Shown in pieces: positions 16,620-25,138 of a stretch of 51,449 bases of DNA. The position numbers and the translations under genes were made by a program. The DNA lies in the NCBI GenBank assembly GCA_039809105.1, contig JBDHUJ010000006.1:1-51449 (forward strand), read 5' to 3'. This DNA is from JBDHUJ01 sp039809105 (GTDB lineage Bacteria > Patescibacteriota > Saccharimonadia > Saccharimonadales > UBA4665). Each line of letters opens with the position of its first letter. Within the stretch, counting starts at the first letter, position 1. Under the pieces are notes generated by a model. The model was given only the letters and a program-made list of their open reading frames with translations, searched no databases and was not told the DNA's origin.

Positions 16620-17191
16620 GGGGTTTGCTGCCGCAGATGGTCTGGCTCCTCCAAACCCTACTGGTGGCAGATGCGCCACTGCGCTTTGCCGACAGTACCA
16701 TGCTGCCCGTCTGTAAGCCCATCCGGGCCGACCGGCACAAGGTGGCCAAAGGCGTCGCCCAGTTCGGGAAGAACTGGCAAGGCTGGCACTACGGATTCAA
16801 GCTGCATACTGCCATTGACCACAGGAACAGATTGGTTGCCCTGGTGTTTACGTCCGCCAATGAGCACGACAACCAGCACATGGAACGACTGGTCAACGAC
16901 CAGACCAGGATACTGGTTGGTGACAGCCACTACGGCGGCAGTGTTATGCGCAAACGGCTCTGGAAAAAACACCAGACCGTGGTCATTGCACCACCGCACC
17001 ATACCCAGCGCAAGAAAATTGCTACCGATTGGCAGATGCGTCTACTCCACATGCGGCCAAAGATTGAAGCCACCTTTGGCAAGCTCAAGGAACGCCACTG
17101 CTTGGTCACTTCGTTCCCCAGAGGTGTGGCAGGATACTTCACGCACTACGTGCGTGTACTGCTTGGTTACCAGATGGGGTTAGTTTCGTGA
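16620..17191 (+). pseudogene. IS982-family transposase remnant, 5'-truncated
   Basis: The frame reads ADSTMLPVCKPIRADRHK, GKNWQGWHYGFKLHTAID, ILVGDSHYGG and MRPKIEATFGKLKERH, which are the successive motifs of the DDE domain of IS982-type transposases: first Asp in the ADS motif, second in GDSHY, Glu in the KIEATF motif. About the first 90 residues of a full transposase are missing, and the frame runs back into the unrelated gene at 16353. I could not identify terminal inverted repeats. It is a decayed copy with an intact 3' part, ending 16 bp before a fresh promoter. Confidence 0.8.
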
Positions 17192-17207
17192 TTCGGGTCG
17201 CTTAAGC

Positions 17208-17236
17208 TTGACATTTTACTATAAAATTAGTATAAT
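17208..17236 (+). promoter_or_regulatory. Perfect sigma70-type leaderless promoter
   Basis: TTGACA (17208-17213), a 17-nt spacer and TATAAT (17231-17236). The ATG is at 17243, 6 nt later, so the transcript should start on the start codon. This is the clearest example of the layout used by several genes in this window. Confidence 0.9.
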
Positions 17237-17242
17237 GTATAT

Positions 17243-17887
17243 ATGGAATATAGAAAGACCCCTGGTCGTACGCTCGTCGCCGCCACTTCCCTAGTAGCTC
17301 TTGCTGCTGCCGGTTGCGGCTTTGGCGGCGAACGTGGCACCGCTACGGCCGCTCCCGCCACTGCAGACCCTGGCTTAAGCTACCCTATCTCGCCAGACTT
17401 TTTCTCCGGAGCGACCCCGCTTGACTGCAATAACCGTCCCCAAAGTGTAGCCTCTACCGTCGACACCGAACCGGAAGTTCCTCACAAGGCAGCCCATGTG
17501 CTTGGCCTGGTGGAAAGTTATCTGCCAGACGGCAAACCCGTATACAGCAAAGCTGTCGTAGTGCTCGGCATGGGCGCACTGGAAGGCCAAGTTGTGACTT
17601 CCGACGCACCCGAAGGCCCAGGACAAGTGATTGACTTAAACCGTGGCCCACACACAGAAATCATCCCAGGCGACAGACAGTACGACATTGGTTTTAGCGC
17701 CGAAATAGTGCCCTATGGTGACGACCAAAAACCTGCCGCACGTTACAGCATAAGCTGTGTCAAGCCTCTGCAGCCCAAGTTACCGGGCGATGAGCCGCAC
17801 TATGGCGGTCCTTCTCAGTCAGACACCCAAAACCGTTCGCCATATGACGGCCTTGGCCCACTACACCTCGGACCTAACGTACAATAG
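17243..17887 (+). CDS. Putative lipoprotein
   Basis: A 214-residue exported protein. The N-terminus is basic, then hydrophobic, and ends in LAAAGC (Cys at residue 25), a lipobox, so it is likely lipid-anchored on the outer face of the membrane. The mature part is Pro/Gly-rich at both ends and has two further Cys (LDCNNRP, ISCVKP), probably a disulfide. No family is recognised. The mRNA is predicted leaderless from a perfect promoter. Its last 14 bases overlap the 3' end of mnmA on the other strand. Confidence 0.75.
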   Translation: MEYRKTPGRTLVAATSLVALAAAGCGFGGERGTATAAPATADPGLSYPISPDFFSGATPLDCNNRPQSVASTVDTEPEVPHKAAHVLGLVESYLPDGKPVYSKAVVVLGMGALEGQVVTSDAPEGPGQVIDLNRGPHTEIIPGDRQYDIGFSAEIVPYGDDQKPAARYSISCVKPLQPKLPGDEPHYGGPSQSDTQNRSPYDGLGPLHLGPNVQ

Positions 17888-19046
17888 CGCCGCCGAGGCA
17901 GTGGTCGCCGGTGTAGAAGACAGCGGATTGGCCAGGGGTGATGGCGCGGATAGGTTCTTCGAGCGTGAGCTTCCATTCGGTATCGCTCACCTGCTCCAGT
18001 TGCTTTACGCCGACGAGCGGCGCGCGGTACCGCAGCCGCACCTGGAGGGGTGAATGATGAATGTCGAAAGACGAAGCTGGACGCCCTTCTTCATTCTCCA
18101 TTCTCCTTTCGTCATTCTGTGCGTTAATCCAATGCGCCGACGTCAGAAGCAGCTCCGAGTGCCACAACCGCTCATCATCGATTTTGCGCGTAACGTAAAC
18201 TTCGTTTTTGGCCATGTCTTTGCCCACGACGTAGTACGGTAACCCGCCGCCGATGTCTAAGCCGTGACGCTGACCGATGGTGTAGAACAGCGCACCGTCG
18301 TGCTCGCCCACCGTCGCACCGTTTTCGTCAACGACTTTGCCATGCGGTTGTGGCCCGAGTTCGTGCAGGAGAAAGTCTTTTATGCCGACCTTGCCAACAA
18401 AACAGATTCCCTGACTGTCTTTCTTCTGCGCCGTGCTCAGGCCTAGTTCTGCGGCTTTAGCCCGCACATCATCTTTCGTCGCGAAATCGCCGATGGGCAT
18501 GAGCGTGCGTGCCAGCGCGTCTTCGGTCACCCGAGACAGGAAGTATGTCTGGTCCTTGTCGGCATTTTTGGCAACATGCAGTTGCGCAGATGTCCGATGT
18601 CCGATGTCCGATGTCAGACTGTCCCCGTCGGACATCTGGAATCCGACATCCGGCATCCGCTTTATACGGGCGTAGTGGCCGGTCGCTATCAGGTCCGCTC
18701 CGTCCGCCAAAGCAGCATCGAGAAAGAGTTTGAACTTTACTTCCTGGTTGCACATAATGTCGGGGTTAGGCGTAATCCCGGCTTTGTAGCCCTCTAGCAT
18801 GTAGTCGACCACTTTCTGGCGGTATTCCTTCTGGAAATCGTACATTTTGAAGGGGATTCCCAGCTGTACCGCCACACGCTTGGCATCTTGGTAGTCTTCT
18901 TTCCACGGGCAAACCATGCCGGGCAGGTCCTGGCTCCAGTTTTTCATGTACACGCCCGTGACGTCATAGCCCTGCTCTACCAGCAGCGCCGCGGTGACCG
19001 AACTGTCGACACCACCGGACATACCCACATAAACTCTCTTTGACAT
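17874..19046 (-). CDS. mnmA: tRNA-specific 2-thiouridylase MnmA
   Basis: Thiolates U34 of Lys, Glu and Gln tRNAs with sulfur from a cysteine desulfurase (candidate at 46965-48110). The 390 residues show the PP-loop SGGVDSSV (residue 9 on), the catalytic Cys in NWSQDLPGMVCPW... and GICFVG, DQTYFLSRV, and a C-terminal beta domain. I start at MSKRVYVGMSGG, where an extended -10 (TGCTATAAT) ends 9 nt upstream, not at an earlier in-frame ATG. Two in-frame insertions are present: residues about 130-153 (MSDGDSLTSDIGHRTS) and 310-333 (QNDERRMENEEGRP). They correspond to word-arm repeats and fall outside the catalytic motifs. Confidence 0.93.
   Translation of the reverse strand: MSKRVYVGMSGGVDSSVTAALLVEQGYDVTGVYMKNWSQDLPGMVCPWKEDYQDAKRVAVQLGIPFKMYDFQKEYRQKVVDYMLEGYKAGITPNPDIMCNQEVKFKLFLDAALADGADLIATGHYARIKRMPDVGFQMSDGDSLTSDIGHRTSAQLHVAKNADKDQTYFLSRVTEDALARTLMPIGDFATKDDVRAKAAELGLSTAQKKDSQGICFVGKVGIKDFLLHELGPQPHGKVVDENGATVGEHDGALFYTIGQRHGLDIGGGLPYYVVGKDMAKNEVYVTRKIDDERLWHSELLLTSAHWINAQNDERRMENEEGRPASSFDIHHSPLQVRLRYRAPLVGVKQLEQVSDTEWKLTLEEPIRAITPGQSAVFYTGDHCLGGAIVR
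18047..18119. repeat. Word-arm repeat inside mnmA (1)
   Basis: GAATGATGAATGTCGAAAG on one side and CATTCTCCATTCTCC plus CTTTCGTCATTC on the other, around GGACGCCC. It is translated in frame within the C-terminal domain of MnmA. Confidence 0.65.
18587..18659. repeat. Word-arm repeat inside mnmA (2)
   Basis: The word GATGTCC is repeated three times in tandem, followed after a short centre by the inverse word (GGACATC, CGACATC, GGCATCC). It is translated in frame just after the ATGHYARIK motif of MnmA, where related enzymes have only a short loop. Confidence 0.75.
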
Positions 19047-19055
19047 ATTGCTTAC

Positions 19056-19064
19056 ATTATAGCA
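19056..19064 (-). promoter_or_regulatory. Extended -10 of mnmA (leaderless)
   Basis: TGCTATAAT on the minus strand, ending 9 nt before the ATG at 19046. No consensus -35 is needed with an extended -10. There is no Shine-Dalgarno. Confidence 0.6.
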
Positions 19065-19110
19065 AAAAATTGTCGTTTTGACTTCCGAAAACCGTGGGCG
19101 CATACTGTAG

Positions 19111-19158
19111 CTAAGACCTTCAGCCCGTAGTTTCTACGGCTACACCAGCGCGGAAGGC
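19111..19158 (+). terminator. Possible hairpin/terminator between mnmA and brnA
   Basis: AAGACCTTC and GAAGGCCTT flank an inner hairpin CCGTAG/CTACGG, followed by TTTTTATT on the plus strand. No plus-strand gene precedes it, so its role, perhaps stopping antisense transcription, is unclear. Confidence 0.35.
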
Positions 19159-19162
19159 CTTT

Positions 19163-19441
19163 TTATTTGCGCGGCACCAGCTCGCGCTCCACCCGGTCGT
19201 TCAAATACATCTTCATAAGCGACTGGTAGGGTATGTCTTGCTTGTTGGCGAGCTCTTTTATGCGCGCCAACAAGGGCGCCGGCAGGCGCAATGAAATCGC
19301 TTCGGTGGTTGGCTTTAAGTTCGGGAAGACGGTCTTTTCGGCTTTCGACCAATCTATGAAATCCGCAGAATCGTGCGCCGCCCAGAACGCAGCTTCTTCA
19401 GCTTCGTTTTTAAAGTCTGGAATCTTTTTCAAATCGCTCAT
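19163..19441 (-). CDS. brnA: BrnA/CopG-type antitoxin
   Basis: A 92-residue antitoxin. The C-terminal half (ISLRLPAPLLARIKELANKQ, then SLMKMYLNDRVEREL) is a ribbon-helix-helix DNA-binding domain of BrnA type; the acidic N-terminal half (EEAAFWAAHDSADFIDW) should bind and block the toxin. It overlaps the 3' end of brnT by 32 bp, in the usual toxin-first order of brnTA. The likely operator is the 19-bp palindrome at 19732-19750, which would give autorepression. Confidence 0.88.
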   Translation of the reverse strand: MSDLKKIPDFKNEAEEAAFWAAHDSADFIDWSKAEKTVFPNLKPTTEAISLRLPAPLLARIKELANKQDIPYQSLMKMYLNDRVERELVPRK

Positions 19442-19724
19442 ATGCTTGCCTTTCTTTCCGTTTCATATCGCGTACCGATATGACCCGTATTTTCTTTTCG
19501 CGGATAGTAAATGCGACGAACAGTTTGCGGCCTTCCCTGGTCTGGCCGAGCGCACGGAAGCGGCTTTCGGCCATAGTAGAATGCGCGCTGTCTTCTGATG
19601 TTACAAAAGGTTCGTTCGTGAACATCTCTTCGGCCTCCTGCATGGTGACACGATGCTTACGGACATTTTTCTCGGCATTGCCACCGTCCCACTGGAACGC
19701 AACCGGCTTCGGTAAAATCCTCAC
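19410..19724 (-). CDS. brnT: BrnT-family ribonuclease toxin
   Basis: A 104-residue BrnT toxin, a RelE-like fold that cleaves RNA. Motifs typical of the family: FQWDGGNAEKNVRKH near residue 10, EAEEMF, the SRFRALGQTREGRKLFVAFT core strands, and the basic catalytic end IRVISVRDMKRKERQAYE. The start is a GTG, 6 nt after a TATACT -10 with no Shine-Dalgarno, so the mRNA is leaderless. BrnT/BrnA pairs act as stabilising or stress modules. Both genes look intact. Confidence 0.9.
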   Translation of the reverse strand: MRILPKPVAFQWDGGNAEKNVRKHRVTMQEAEEMFTNEPFVTSEDSAHSTMAESRFRALGQTREGRKLFVAFTIREKKIRVISVRDMKRKERQAYERFEKDSRL

Positions 19725-19730
19725 ACCTTT

Positions 19731-19760
19731 AGTATATTACCGTAATATACAACTTGTCAA
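19731..19760 (-). promoter_or_regulatory. brnTA promoter with overlapping operator
   Basis: On the minus strand TTGACA (19755-19760), an 18-nt spacer and TATACT (19731-19736). A perfect 19-bp palindrome, GTATATTAC-G-GTAATATAC (19732-19750), covers the spacer and most of the -10. Binding of BrnA there would exclude RNA polymerase. Confidence 0.8.
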
Positions 19761-19915
19761 CCCCGCCGGACATCTCGGCATATAGTTTTTTAGACATATA
19801 TATTCCATACAGCAAATTATTGCGTTATTTTTACAGTGTTTATGCTCAGGAAAAGTCAAGCTCACACGCTTTTCCGATGCTATGATAAAAAAGCAAACTA
19901 ACAGGGGAGGTGGAA

Positions 19916-21268
19916 GTGAAGAAGAAATCTTTACCAATAATTGGGGCTCTTAGTTTGGCTGTACTGGCAGCTTCGTTTAATTTTGGCCCACACCAAGCAT
20001 CGGCTACCGTTCCGGGCAACAACACACTACTGACAGTAAGGTGGAACGCGCCTACTACTGCGGTAACGAGCGGTGGGAGCAGTAACTATAAACTTTCTGC
20101 GAATGGTAAGTTCGCACTGTTCGGATCCGGTGCGTCAACAGTAGTGAGTAGTGACACAAATGGCCAAGCCGATGTATTCGTCAGAAACCTGGCTACCAAT
20201 ACCACAACAAGAGTGAGTGTTTCTAGCAGTGGAGTTCAGGCCGACGCTGGCGGGGGAAGTAGCGTAATCAGCGCAACTGGTCGCTATATTGCGTTCAAGT
20301 CACAATCCACTAATCTAATTGACGGCACCTCCACAGATGGTACTTATTACCAACTTTACCTCCGTGATACAAAAACAAATACAACTAGCCTGTTAAGCAA
20401 AACCTCCAGCGGCACACTGGCAGATAAAGGAGTCACTAACCTCTATGGCATAAGCTCAGATGGGCGATTCGTCCTGTTTGATTCTAACTCAACTAATCTG
20501 GCGCCGACCGGGGGTAATAATAGGTGGAACCTCTACATGCTAGACCGTGATGCGGGCACATTTACGATTATTGACACTAAGAGTGATGGAACGCTACAAA
20601 CAGGTAATAATGCCTCCTATGCATCTATGAGCTGTGATGGCTCATTGGTAGTATTCCAGGGTCCAAACGCGTTAATCTCGGGGCAAGATTCTGGCCACCA
20701 AGATATATACATGGTTGACAGACGAGCTGGCAGCAAACTTGTAGATTTGAGTGTAAATTTTAATCACGAGGCAGGCTATCCTGTTATTTCGTGCAATGGC
20801 GACTACATTGGTTTCCAATCATCTGCGTACAATCTTGACCCTGCATTCAGTGCTAACCTCTATGGCCATGACCATTACTACATGTTCGACAGGACTAATG
20901 GAACGTACAGCTTGCTTGACCAGTCAACCTCTGGTTCGTTGGGAAATGCAGTAAGCTGCGGCACTTCAAATTATTGCTTAGACATTAGCGATACCGGAAT
21001 CGCTGCTTTTACGAGTAGCTCGACTAACCTAGTCTCTGCAACTTCAGCCTACGCACAGCTATACATCAGGAATACCAACACCGGAACAACTGAAGCACTT
21101 AGCCAAGATAGCTCCGGTACATTAGGTAATGGGATAAGCATGGGCATCATTTCAATAAGCTCACATGGCGACATAGTGACATACATGTCAAACGCCACAA
21201 ATCTAAACAGTACATATAGTGACACAAATGGAACTGGCGACGTCTACTTGAGCCAAACAGGTATATAG
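19916..21268 (+). CDS. Secreted TolB/PD40-like beta-propeller protein
   Basis: A 450-residue exported protein. The N-terminal signal peptide (MKKKSLPIIGALSLAVLA... ending HQASA) is followed by about seven similar repeats with the pattern ISxxGRYIAFxSxxTNL...YLRDxxTxTTxLLS, as in YFRDTKTN-type blades; each is roughly 55 residues. This is the signature of WD40-like/PD40 beta-propellers, which bind proteins or glycans outside the cell. I start at GTG 19916, which has GGGGAGG 5 nt upstream, over a GTG 6 nt earlier. An extended -10 (TGCTATGAT) lies upstream. It ends at a strong terminator. Confidence 0.85.
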   Translation: MKKKSLPIIGALSLAVLAASFNFGPHQASATVPGNNTLLTVRWNAPTTAVTSGGSSNYKLSANGKFALFGSGASTVVSSDTNGQADVFVRNLATNTTTRVSVSSSGVQADAGGGSSVISATGRYIAFKSQSTNLIDGTSTDGTYYQLYLRDTKTNTTSLLSKTSSGTLADKGVTNLYGISSDGRFVLFDSNSTNLAPTGGNNRWNLYMLDRDAGTFTIIDTKSDGTLQTGNNASYASMSCDGSLVVFQGPNALISGQDSGHQDIYMVDRRAGSKLVDLSVNFNHEAGYPVISCNGDYIGFQSSAYNLDPAFSANLYGHDHYYMFDRTNGTYSLLDQSTSGSLGNAVSCGTSNYCLDISDTGIAAFTSSSTNLVSATSAYAQLYIRNTNTGTTEALSQDSSGTLGNGISMGIISISSHGDIVTYMSNATNLNSTYSDTNGTGDVYLSQTGI

Positions 21269-21283
21269 ACTCGTTGTACTCCA

Positions 21284-21316
21284 ACTAAAAACGCCCATTG
21301 GGCGTTTTTAGTTTTG
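21284..21316 (+). terminator. Intrinsic terminator
   Basis: CTAAAAACGCCC/GGGCGTTTTTAG hairpin with a U-run, 16 nt after the propeller gene. It is symmetric enough to work on both strands. Confidence 0.9.
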
Positions 21317-21464
21317 TCTGTATATCCTCAATCGAGCATTCTTCTCGTACTCCAGCCTAATAATGCCACGCACAATGTTGGCAATCGAGGTATACTAAAA
21401 GATTTCGGCCATAGATTTGACGGGTCTCCATTACTTCTCAATGACCGTAGCTTTGACTAGGCAT

Positions 21465-22496
21465 TTATCGGCGGCGAGAGCGAGAGCTGCGCAGGATGCG
21501 TTTTTTATACGACTTCAGGAAGAGTACGACGAAGACTATCAGCCCAACAAGAACAGCGAGTGCTATCAATGCCCCAAATATGTAAGTACTCGGGATAATC
21601 CAGACCGTCTTTTCAATCTCTATGGTCTGGCCTTTTGTGCCGTACCCAAATGTTGCGCCCACAGTATATTTACCGAACTTACCAAATCCCTTCAAAGCTA
21701 TATCGTCCCAACGCCGAGCGCTATCGGGCAATATCATTTGCTTTGGGTCTTTGGTGTTAAAGTTGGTTGAGTAGACAACTTTGCCACTTTTCTTCACATA
21801 TATCTTACCGAAGGGCGCGAGCTGTACATTTCCGTCGTTCTTGAAGCGAAGAAAAAGCTTTATGTCATCCGGGGTACGGAAATTCGACGCCGTGTCACCA
21901 TTCTGCTGTATGTCAAAGTTGGTCATAGTCAACTTCTCTTGCACGGGACCGGGTACCGTTAACAGTATTAACGATGCCACACTTGCACCGACATTTAGGT
22001 TCTGGCTACCATCCGGGTTAGTAGGGGCAAAACGAAGCGCACCGAAATAACCACCTGCCTGAGCCGTCTTGGGCACAACTATACTGACCGCTACATCTGT
22101 AGAGCCATTTGCAGGAACTGTCACATCCTTGAGCGGCACCATAAAGCGCTTCAGGCTGTGCGTCGGCGCGTAGCTGTTTTCATCGAGAATAATACTTGGC
22201 GTACCCTTTTCATCACCAGCCACGAAGTCATTTTCTATGGGCTTTAGCGAAACTGCCGTATTCGTAACATTGCTGACAGTAACAGTAACTTTAGCGGAAT
22301 TACCCGGGGCAATGGTTATATCGCTACGAACCGGTGATATCTTGAGCGTATTAGTGCTGTTTTGAATCGCTGCGGGCGCTGGAGTAGTTGCCTTTGTAGA
22401 AGTTGCAGCGGAAACGTAAGCAGCAGACTGACTTGCCGCTATTGTTATTGCTCCCACTACCACCATGGTGAGGTTACGGAGCTTTGAAAGTTTCAA
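21465..22496 (-). CDS. DUF916-like membrane-anchored surface protein
   Basis: A 343-residue protein with a signal peptide (after the TTG start MKLSKLRNLTMVVVGAITIAA), two beta-sandwich domains and a C-terminal membrane helix (IFGALIALAVLVGLIVFVV) followed by a strongly basic tail. The first domain starts LKISPVRSDITIAPGNSAKV and contains PANGSTDVAVSIVVP and GGYFGALRF; this is the DUF916-type layout seen in WxL-binding anchors of Gram-positives. I prefer the TTG at 22496 because AAAAAGGAA precedes it; an ATG 20 codons upstream is possible. It is likely the membrane partner of the secreted proteins in this island. Confidence 0.75.
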   Translation of the reverse strand: MKLSKLRNLTMVVVGAITIAASQSAAYVSAATSTKATTPAPAAIQNSTNTLKISPVRSDITIAPGNSAKVTVTVSNVTNTAVSLKPIENDFVAGDEKGTPSIILDENSYAPTHSLKRFMVPLKDVTVPANGSTDVAVSIVVPKTAQAGGYFGALRFAPTNPDGSQNLNVGASVASLILLTVPGPVQEKLTMTNFDIQQNGDTASNFRTPDDIKLFLRFKNDGNVQLAPFGKIYVKKSGKVVYSTNFNTKDPKQMILPDSARRWDDIALKGFGKFGKYTVGATFGYGTKGQTIEIEKTVWIIPSTYIFGALIALAVLVGLIVFVVLFLKSYKKRILRSSRSRRR

Positions 22497-22570
22497 GTGA
22501 CTATTCCTTTTTCGTTTGATTACTCTTATGGTAACAGATTTCCTGGCCTGTGCCAAATGTCCTTTTTTCT

Positions 22571-22600
22571 AAAATACCCCCTGTTAGAAGGGGGTATTTT
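22571..22600 (-). terminator. Intrinsic terminator
   Basis: AAAATACCCCC/GGGGGTATTTT hairpin just after the stop codon of the 22618 gene. It separates it from the DUF916-like gene. Confidence 0.9.
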
Positions 22601-22617
22601 GAAGAATTGTTGAAGGC

Positions 22618-23790
22618 TTAGTAAGTGCCCGTTGCAATCAAGTTGATGTTTGCTTTGTACAGACCAGCTGGAGTAGTCTGTCCGGCTATAGCACCGAAAG
22701 TCATAGGGACATTCATGTTACCCACCGGAGCGGCTGAAGCGAAGACTGCATCACCGTAAGGGCTTGAAACGTTGTCGCCACTCGTAGTGTTGTCCATAGC
22801 GTAGTTAGTTGCGCTTGCGTAGGCAGCGTCAGGAGTGACAGTACCGAAGCCTTCGCCCGAGCCAGATTCAGCAGGAGTGCCAACACGTACTCCGAATTTA
22901 CCGGTCGATTGGTTTGTCGTGATTGCAGCAAGTGCGCCTTGTGGGGCAATATCACAACCAGAACCACCTACCCGCTTTAGGCCACCACAGCCTGTGCTGT
23001 TAGTCATTTTTACTACTGCACCAGAAGCAGCGTTCGTCGAAAGCTGAGCGTATACACCAGCGGTGCTAACTGTGCCAGTCACCAAAGCCTTAGGGCTACC
23101 TTCACCAAGTGTCAGGCTTGGCAAGTGCGAAGAAGCGTCACCACAACCAGCTGTTATTACCGTATTTGCTACACAGAAAGTCATAGTTTCTTTGACGGCT
23201 GCACTAACACCAATGGCACTCGTAGTACTCAGGGCAACACCGCCAGTGTCTAGGGCATCACCGAGCGTGTCGGTGCCTTCCCAATGGCCAGTTGCGAGTG
23301 GGTTAGTAACATTGTAGGTATAGATTCTTGCGTAGTACGAACCAACCGTTGACGGATTATGGATACCTGCCAGCGTCAGCACAACCGCAGATGCAGCCGC
23401 AGCAGTACCATCGCCCTTGATAACAGTTTGCGAGGTACTTGAAGCGCTGTCATCAACCGTACCTAAACTATTTGTCGTAAGAGTGGCAGTTATAGCTGAC
23501 GTGTCAAAAGCAGTCGGGGCAGTACAAGTCGCATCGCCAATAATTGGGCTATCTGAGCACCAGTCAATAACGATACTCTTAAATGTGTGCCCCGCTGCAG
23601 GAGTAAACGATACCGTGTATTCCACGCCCGCGTCGTTTGCGACCGAGCTTGTTGCGGCAATGCTGCGAGTAGTCAGTACGTCTGCCGAAACGAGAGCTGG
23701 CACGACAGCTGGGGTCACCATACCCAGCAGCATGCCGAAGGCGGCGAGGCTGGAGACGACGCGCCTATCTAAAAACTTCATAGTTTTCAT
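22618..23790 (-). CDS. Secreted surface protein with WxL-like C-terminus (1)
   Basis: A 390-residue exported protein. The signal peptide (MKTMKFLDRRVVSSLAAFG... ending PALVSADV) is followed by a beta-rich, Thr/Ser/Ala-rich body with two Cys pairs (DWCSDS...ATCTAP; TFCVANTVITAGCGD) and a GFGTVTPDAAYASATNYAM region. It ends TTPAGLYKANINLIATGTY, the Pro-x-Gly-x-Tyr plus terminal aromatic pattern shared with the proteins at 26371, 28635 and 30883. WxL domains end in a comparable way. There is no membrane helix, so it must be held by partners such as the DUF916-like proteins. A Shine-Dalgarno-like AAAAGGAAAG precedes the ATG. Confidence 0.75.
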   Translation of the reverse strand: MKTMKFLDRRVVSSLAAFGMLLGMVTPAVVPALVSADVLTTRSIAATSSVANDAGVEYTVSFTPAAGHTFKSIVIDWCSDSPIIGDATCTAPTAFDTSAITATLTTNSLGTVDDSASSTSQTVIKGDGTAAAASAVVLTLAGIHNPSTVGSYYARIYTYNVTNPLATGHWEGTDTLGDALDTGGVALSTTSAIGVSAAVKETMTFCVANTVITAGCGDASSHLPSLTLGEGSPKALVTGTVSTAGVYAQLSTNAASGAVVKMTNSTGCGGLKRVGGSGCDIAPQGALAAITTNQSTGKFGVRVGTPAESGSGEGFGTVTPDAAYASATNYAMDNTTSGDNVSSPYGDAVFASAAPVGNMNVPMTFGAIAGQTTPAGLYKANINLIATGTY

Positions 23791-23939
23791 GTTTGTTCTT
23801 TCCTTTTTATTTTGTCTATCTTTTTGTGTTTTGTAGATTTACCCTCTATTTTTAACACGCTTATGCACCGCTTTGCAAGCACTTTTTCACTCTTTTTCCG
23901 CGGTTTTCCCAAACTTTTCCACAAGTTTCGGCCAGTGCC

Positions 23940-24085
23940 GAAACTTAGAAATGGGAAATGGGAAAAGTGAAATAAGATGTAACTGCAGTCATGTTTATGA
24001 ATTTGCGATGTATGCTGCAAGAAATCTGTGGATAAGTTTTCTTTTTTCCCTCACATTTCATATTTCAGTTTTCACATTTCAACTT
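23940..24085. repeat. Word-arm hairpin (AAATGGG / ACATTTC word)
   Basis: GAAATGGGAAATGGG and GTGAAAT on the left, CACATTTCATATTTC and CACATTTC on the right, around a 60-nt centre. It fills most of the 302-base gene-free stretch 23791-24092. The remaining part near 23791-23870 holds the promoter and leader of the upstream surface protein gene. Confidence 0.6.
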
Positions 24086-24092
24086 TAAAGAG

Positions 24093-25019
24093 CTATAGCT
24101 CTTTGAAGTTGGCCATGTCTTTTTCGAGCTTTTTGTGGAGGCTGACGAGTTCGCTGCGGCGGCCAAGCCAATACGTCGGAAACAGCAGCGCGAGCGCGAT
24201 AACCGCCGGAATCCAGATAACCCGGGTCACGTACACCGTCTTGGTCGTGTTGTTGGTAGACGATGCCACCGGCTTGCCGTTCGCCACGGCCACGACCTGC
24301 AGGAACGCCGTTACGCCGTTCACGTCCGTTACCTTTATGGTCACATGGTACAGACCGGCTTGCTTGTACACGTGCGTGATGTCCACGTTGCCGGCGCTGG
24401 CGACGCTCTTCAGGTCGGCTTTGTTGCCATCGCCCCAGTCTATGCTGAAGGCGTAGGGGCCGGTGCCGCCAGAGAGTATAAGCGGCCAGGTAAGCGTGCT
24501 GCCGGGGTCGGCGGCGCGGCGGCCGTAGTTGCTGGTAAGCGTTATGAGCGTACCGAAGGCTGTGAGGCTCACGTTGTTAAAGAACACCGTTATGGTGTTG
24601 CCTTCCGGCCCGCTTTGCCCGAGGTCGTCGAACAGCAGGGCCGTGAGGTCGTTTTGCCCCGGGAACAGCGTAATCTGCACGCTGAAGCTGCCGTTTTTGC
24701 AATCCACCGCGCCCACCAACGCGCCGTTGTCGTACACTTGCACCAGCAACCCGTCTTTACACAGACCACTGACGGTCGTCTGCGATTCGCTGAACGTCTG
24801 GCCTCCGCCCGGCGTAGTTATGGTCGCTTTGTCGGTCGGCGGCGGCTGGGTCTTCGTAGTTTCCAGACCAAATGAGCCGCTTTTAGGGTTCTGGTCGACC
24901 GGCACCGGAGTTATGGCGCTGGCCGATGGCGCACCAGCAAGCCACATCGAACAAAATAGCAGAGCGGCCACCCCCACCCGAGTTGTTTGTTTTGGCAAGC
25001 GCCACAGTACGCGGTACAT
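24093..25019 (-). CDS. PKD-type surface protein, membrane-anchored
   Basis: A 308-residue protein with a signal peptide (LLFCSMWLAGAPSASA), a short Pro-rich segment, an Ig-like domain (ATITTPGGGQTFSESQTTVSG...) with two Cys, and a PKD-like domain (SIDWGDGNKADLKSV and ITHVYKQAGLYHVTIKVTD). A C-terminal membrane helix (VIWIPAVIALALLFPTYWL) and a cytoplasmic coiled-coil tail (LVSLHKKLEKDMANFKEL) end it. PKD domains mediate protein or glycan contacts. Its place among the WxL-like genes suggests a role in the same surface complex. Confidence 0.8.
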   Translation of the reverse strand: MYRVLWRLPKQTTRVGVAALLFCSMWLAGAPSASAITPVPVDQNPKSGSFGLETTKTQPPPTDKATITTPGGGQTFSESQTTVSGLCKDGLLVQVYDNGALVGAVDCKNGSFSVQITLFPGQNDLTALLFDDLGQSGPEGNTITVFFNNVSLTAFGTLITLTSNYGRRAADPGSTLTWPLILSGGTGPYAFSIDWGDGNKADLKSVASAGNVDITHVYKQAGLYHVTIKVTDVNGVTAFLQVVAVANGKPVASSTNNTTKTVYVTRVIWIPAVIALALLFPTYWLGRRSELVSLHKKLEKDMANFKEL

Positions 25020-25138
25020 AACTTATGTTTATTCTACTAGGTAATAGTACATAGGGCAAAGGGCTGAGGGCAGAGTTCATTATTCTCATGCCCCTGCCTC
25101 CCTCTGAATCAGTAGCTTTAGCTGGTGTATACAATCAA

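Noticed and set aside
18587..18659. Tandem 7-8-base words as a CRISPR array or VNTR
   Set aside because: Units are far too short, have no spacers, and are followed by their own inverse; the segment lies inside mnmA.
21417..21770. 117-codon plus-strand frame
   Set aside because: Antisense to the 3' end of the DUF916-like gene; no ribosome site; residues look like a reverse shadow.
23787..24020. 77-codon minus-strand frame upstream of the surface gene
   Set aside because: Lys-rich translation of A/T-rich leader and word-arm DNA; overlaps the promoter of the 22618-23790 gene.
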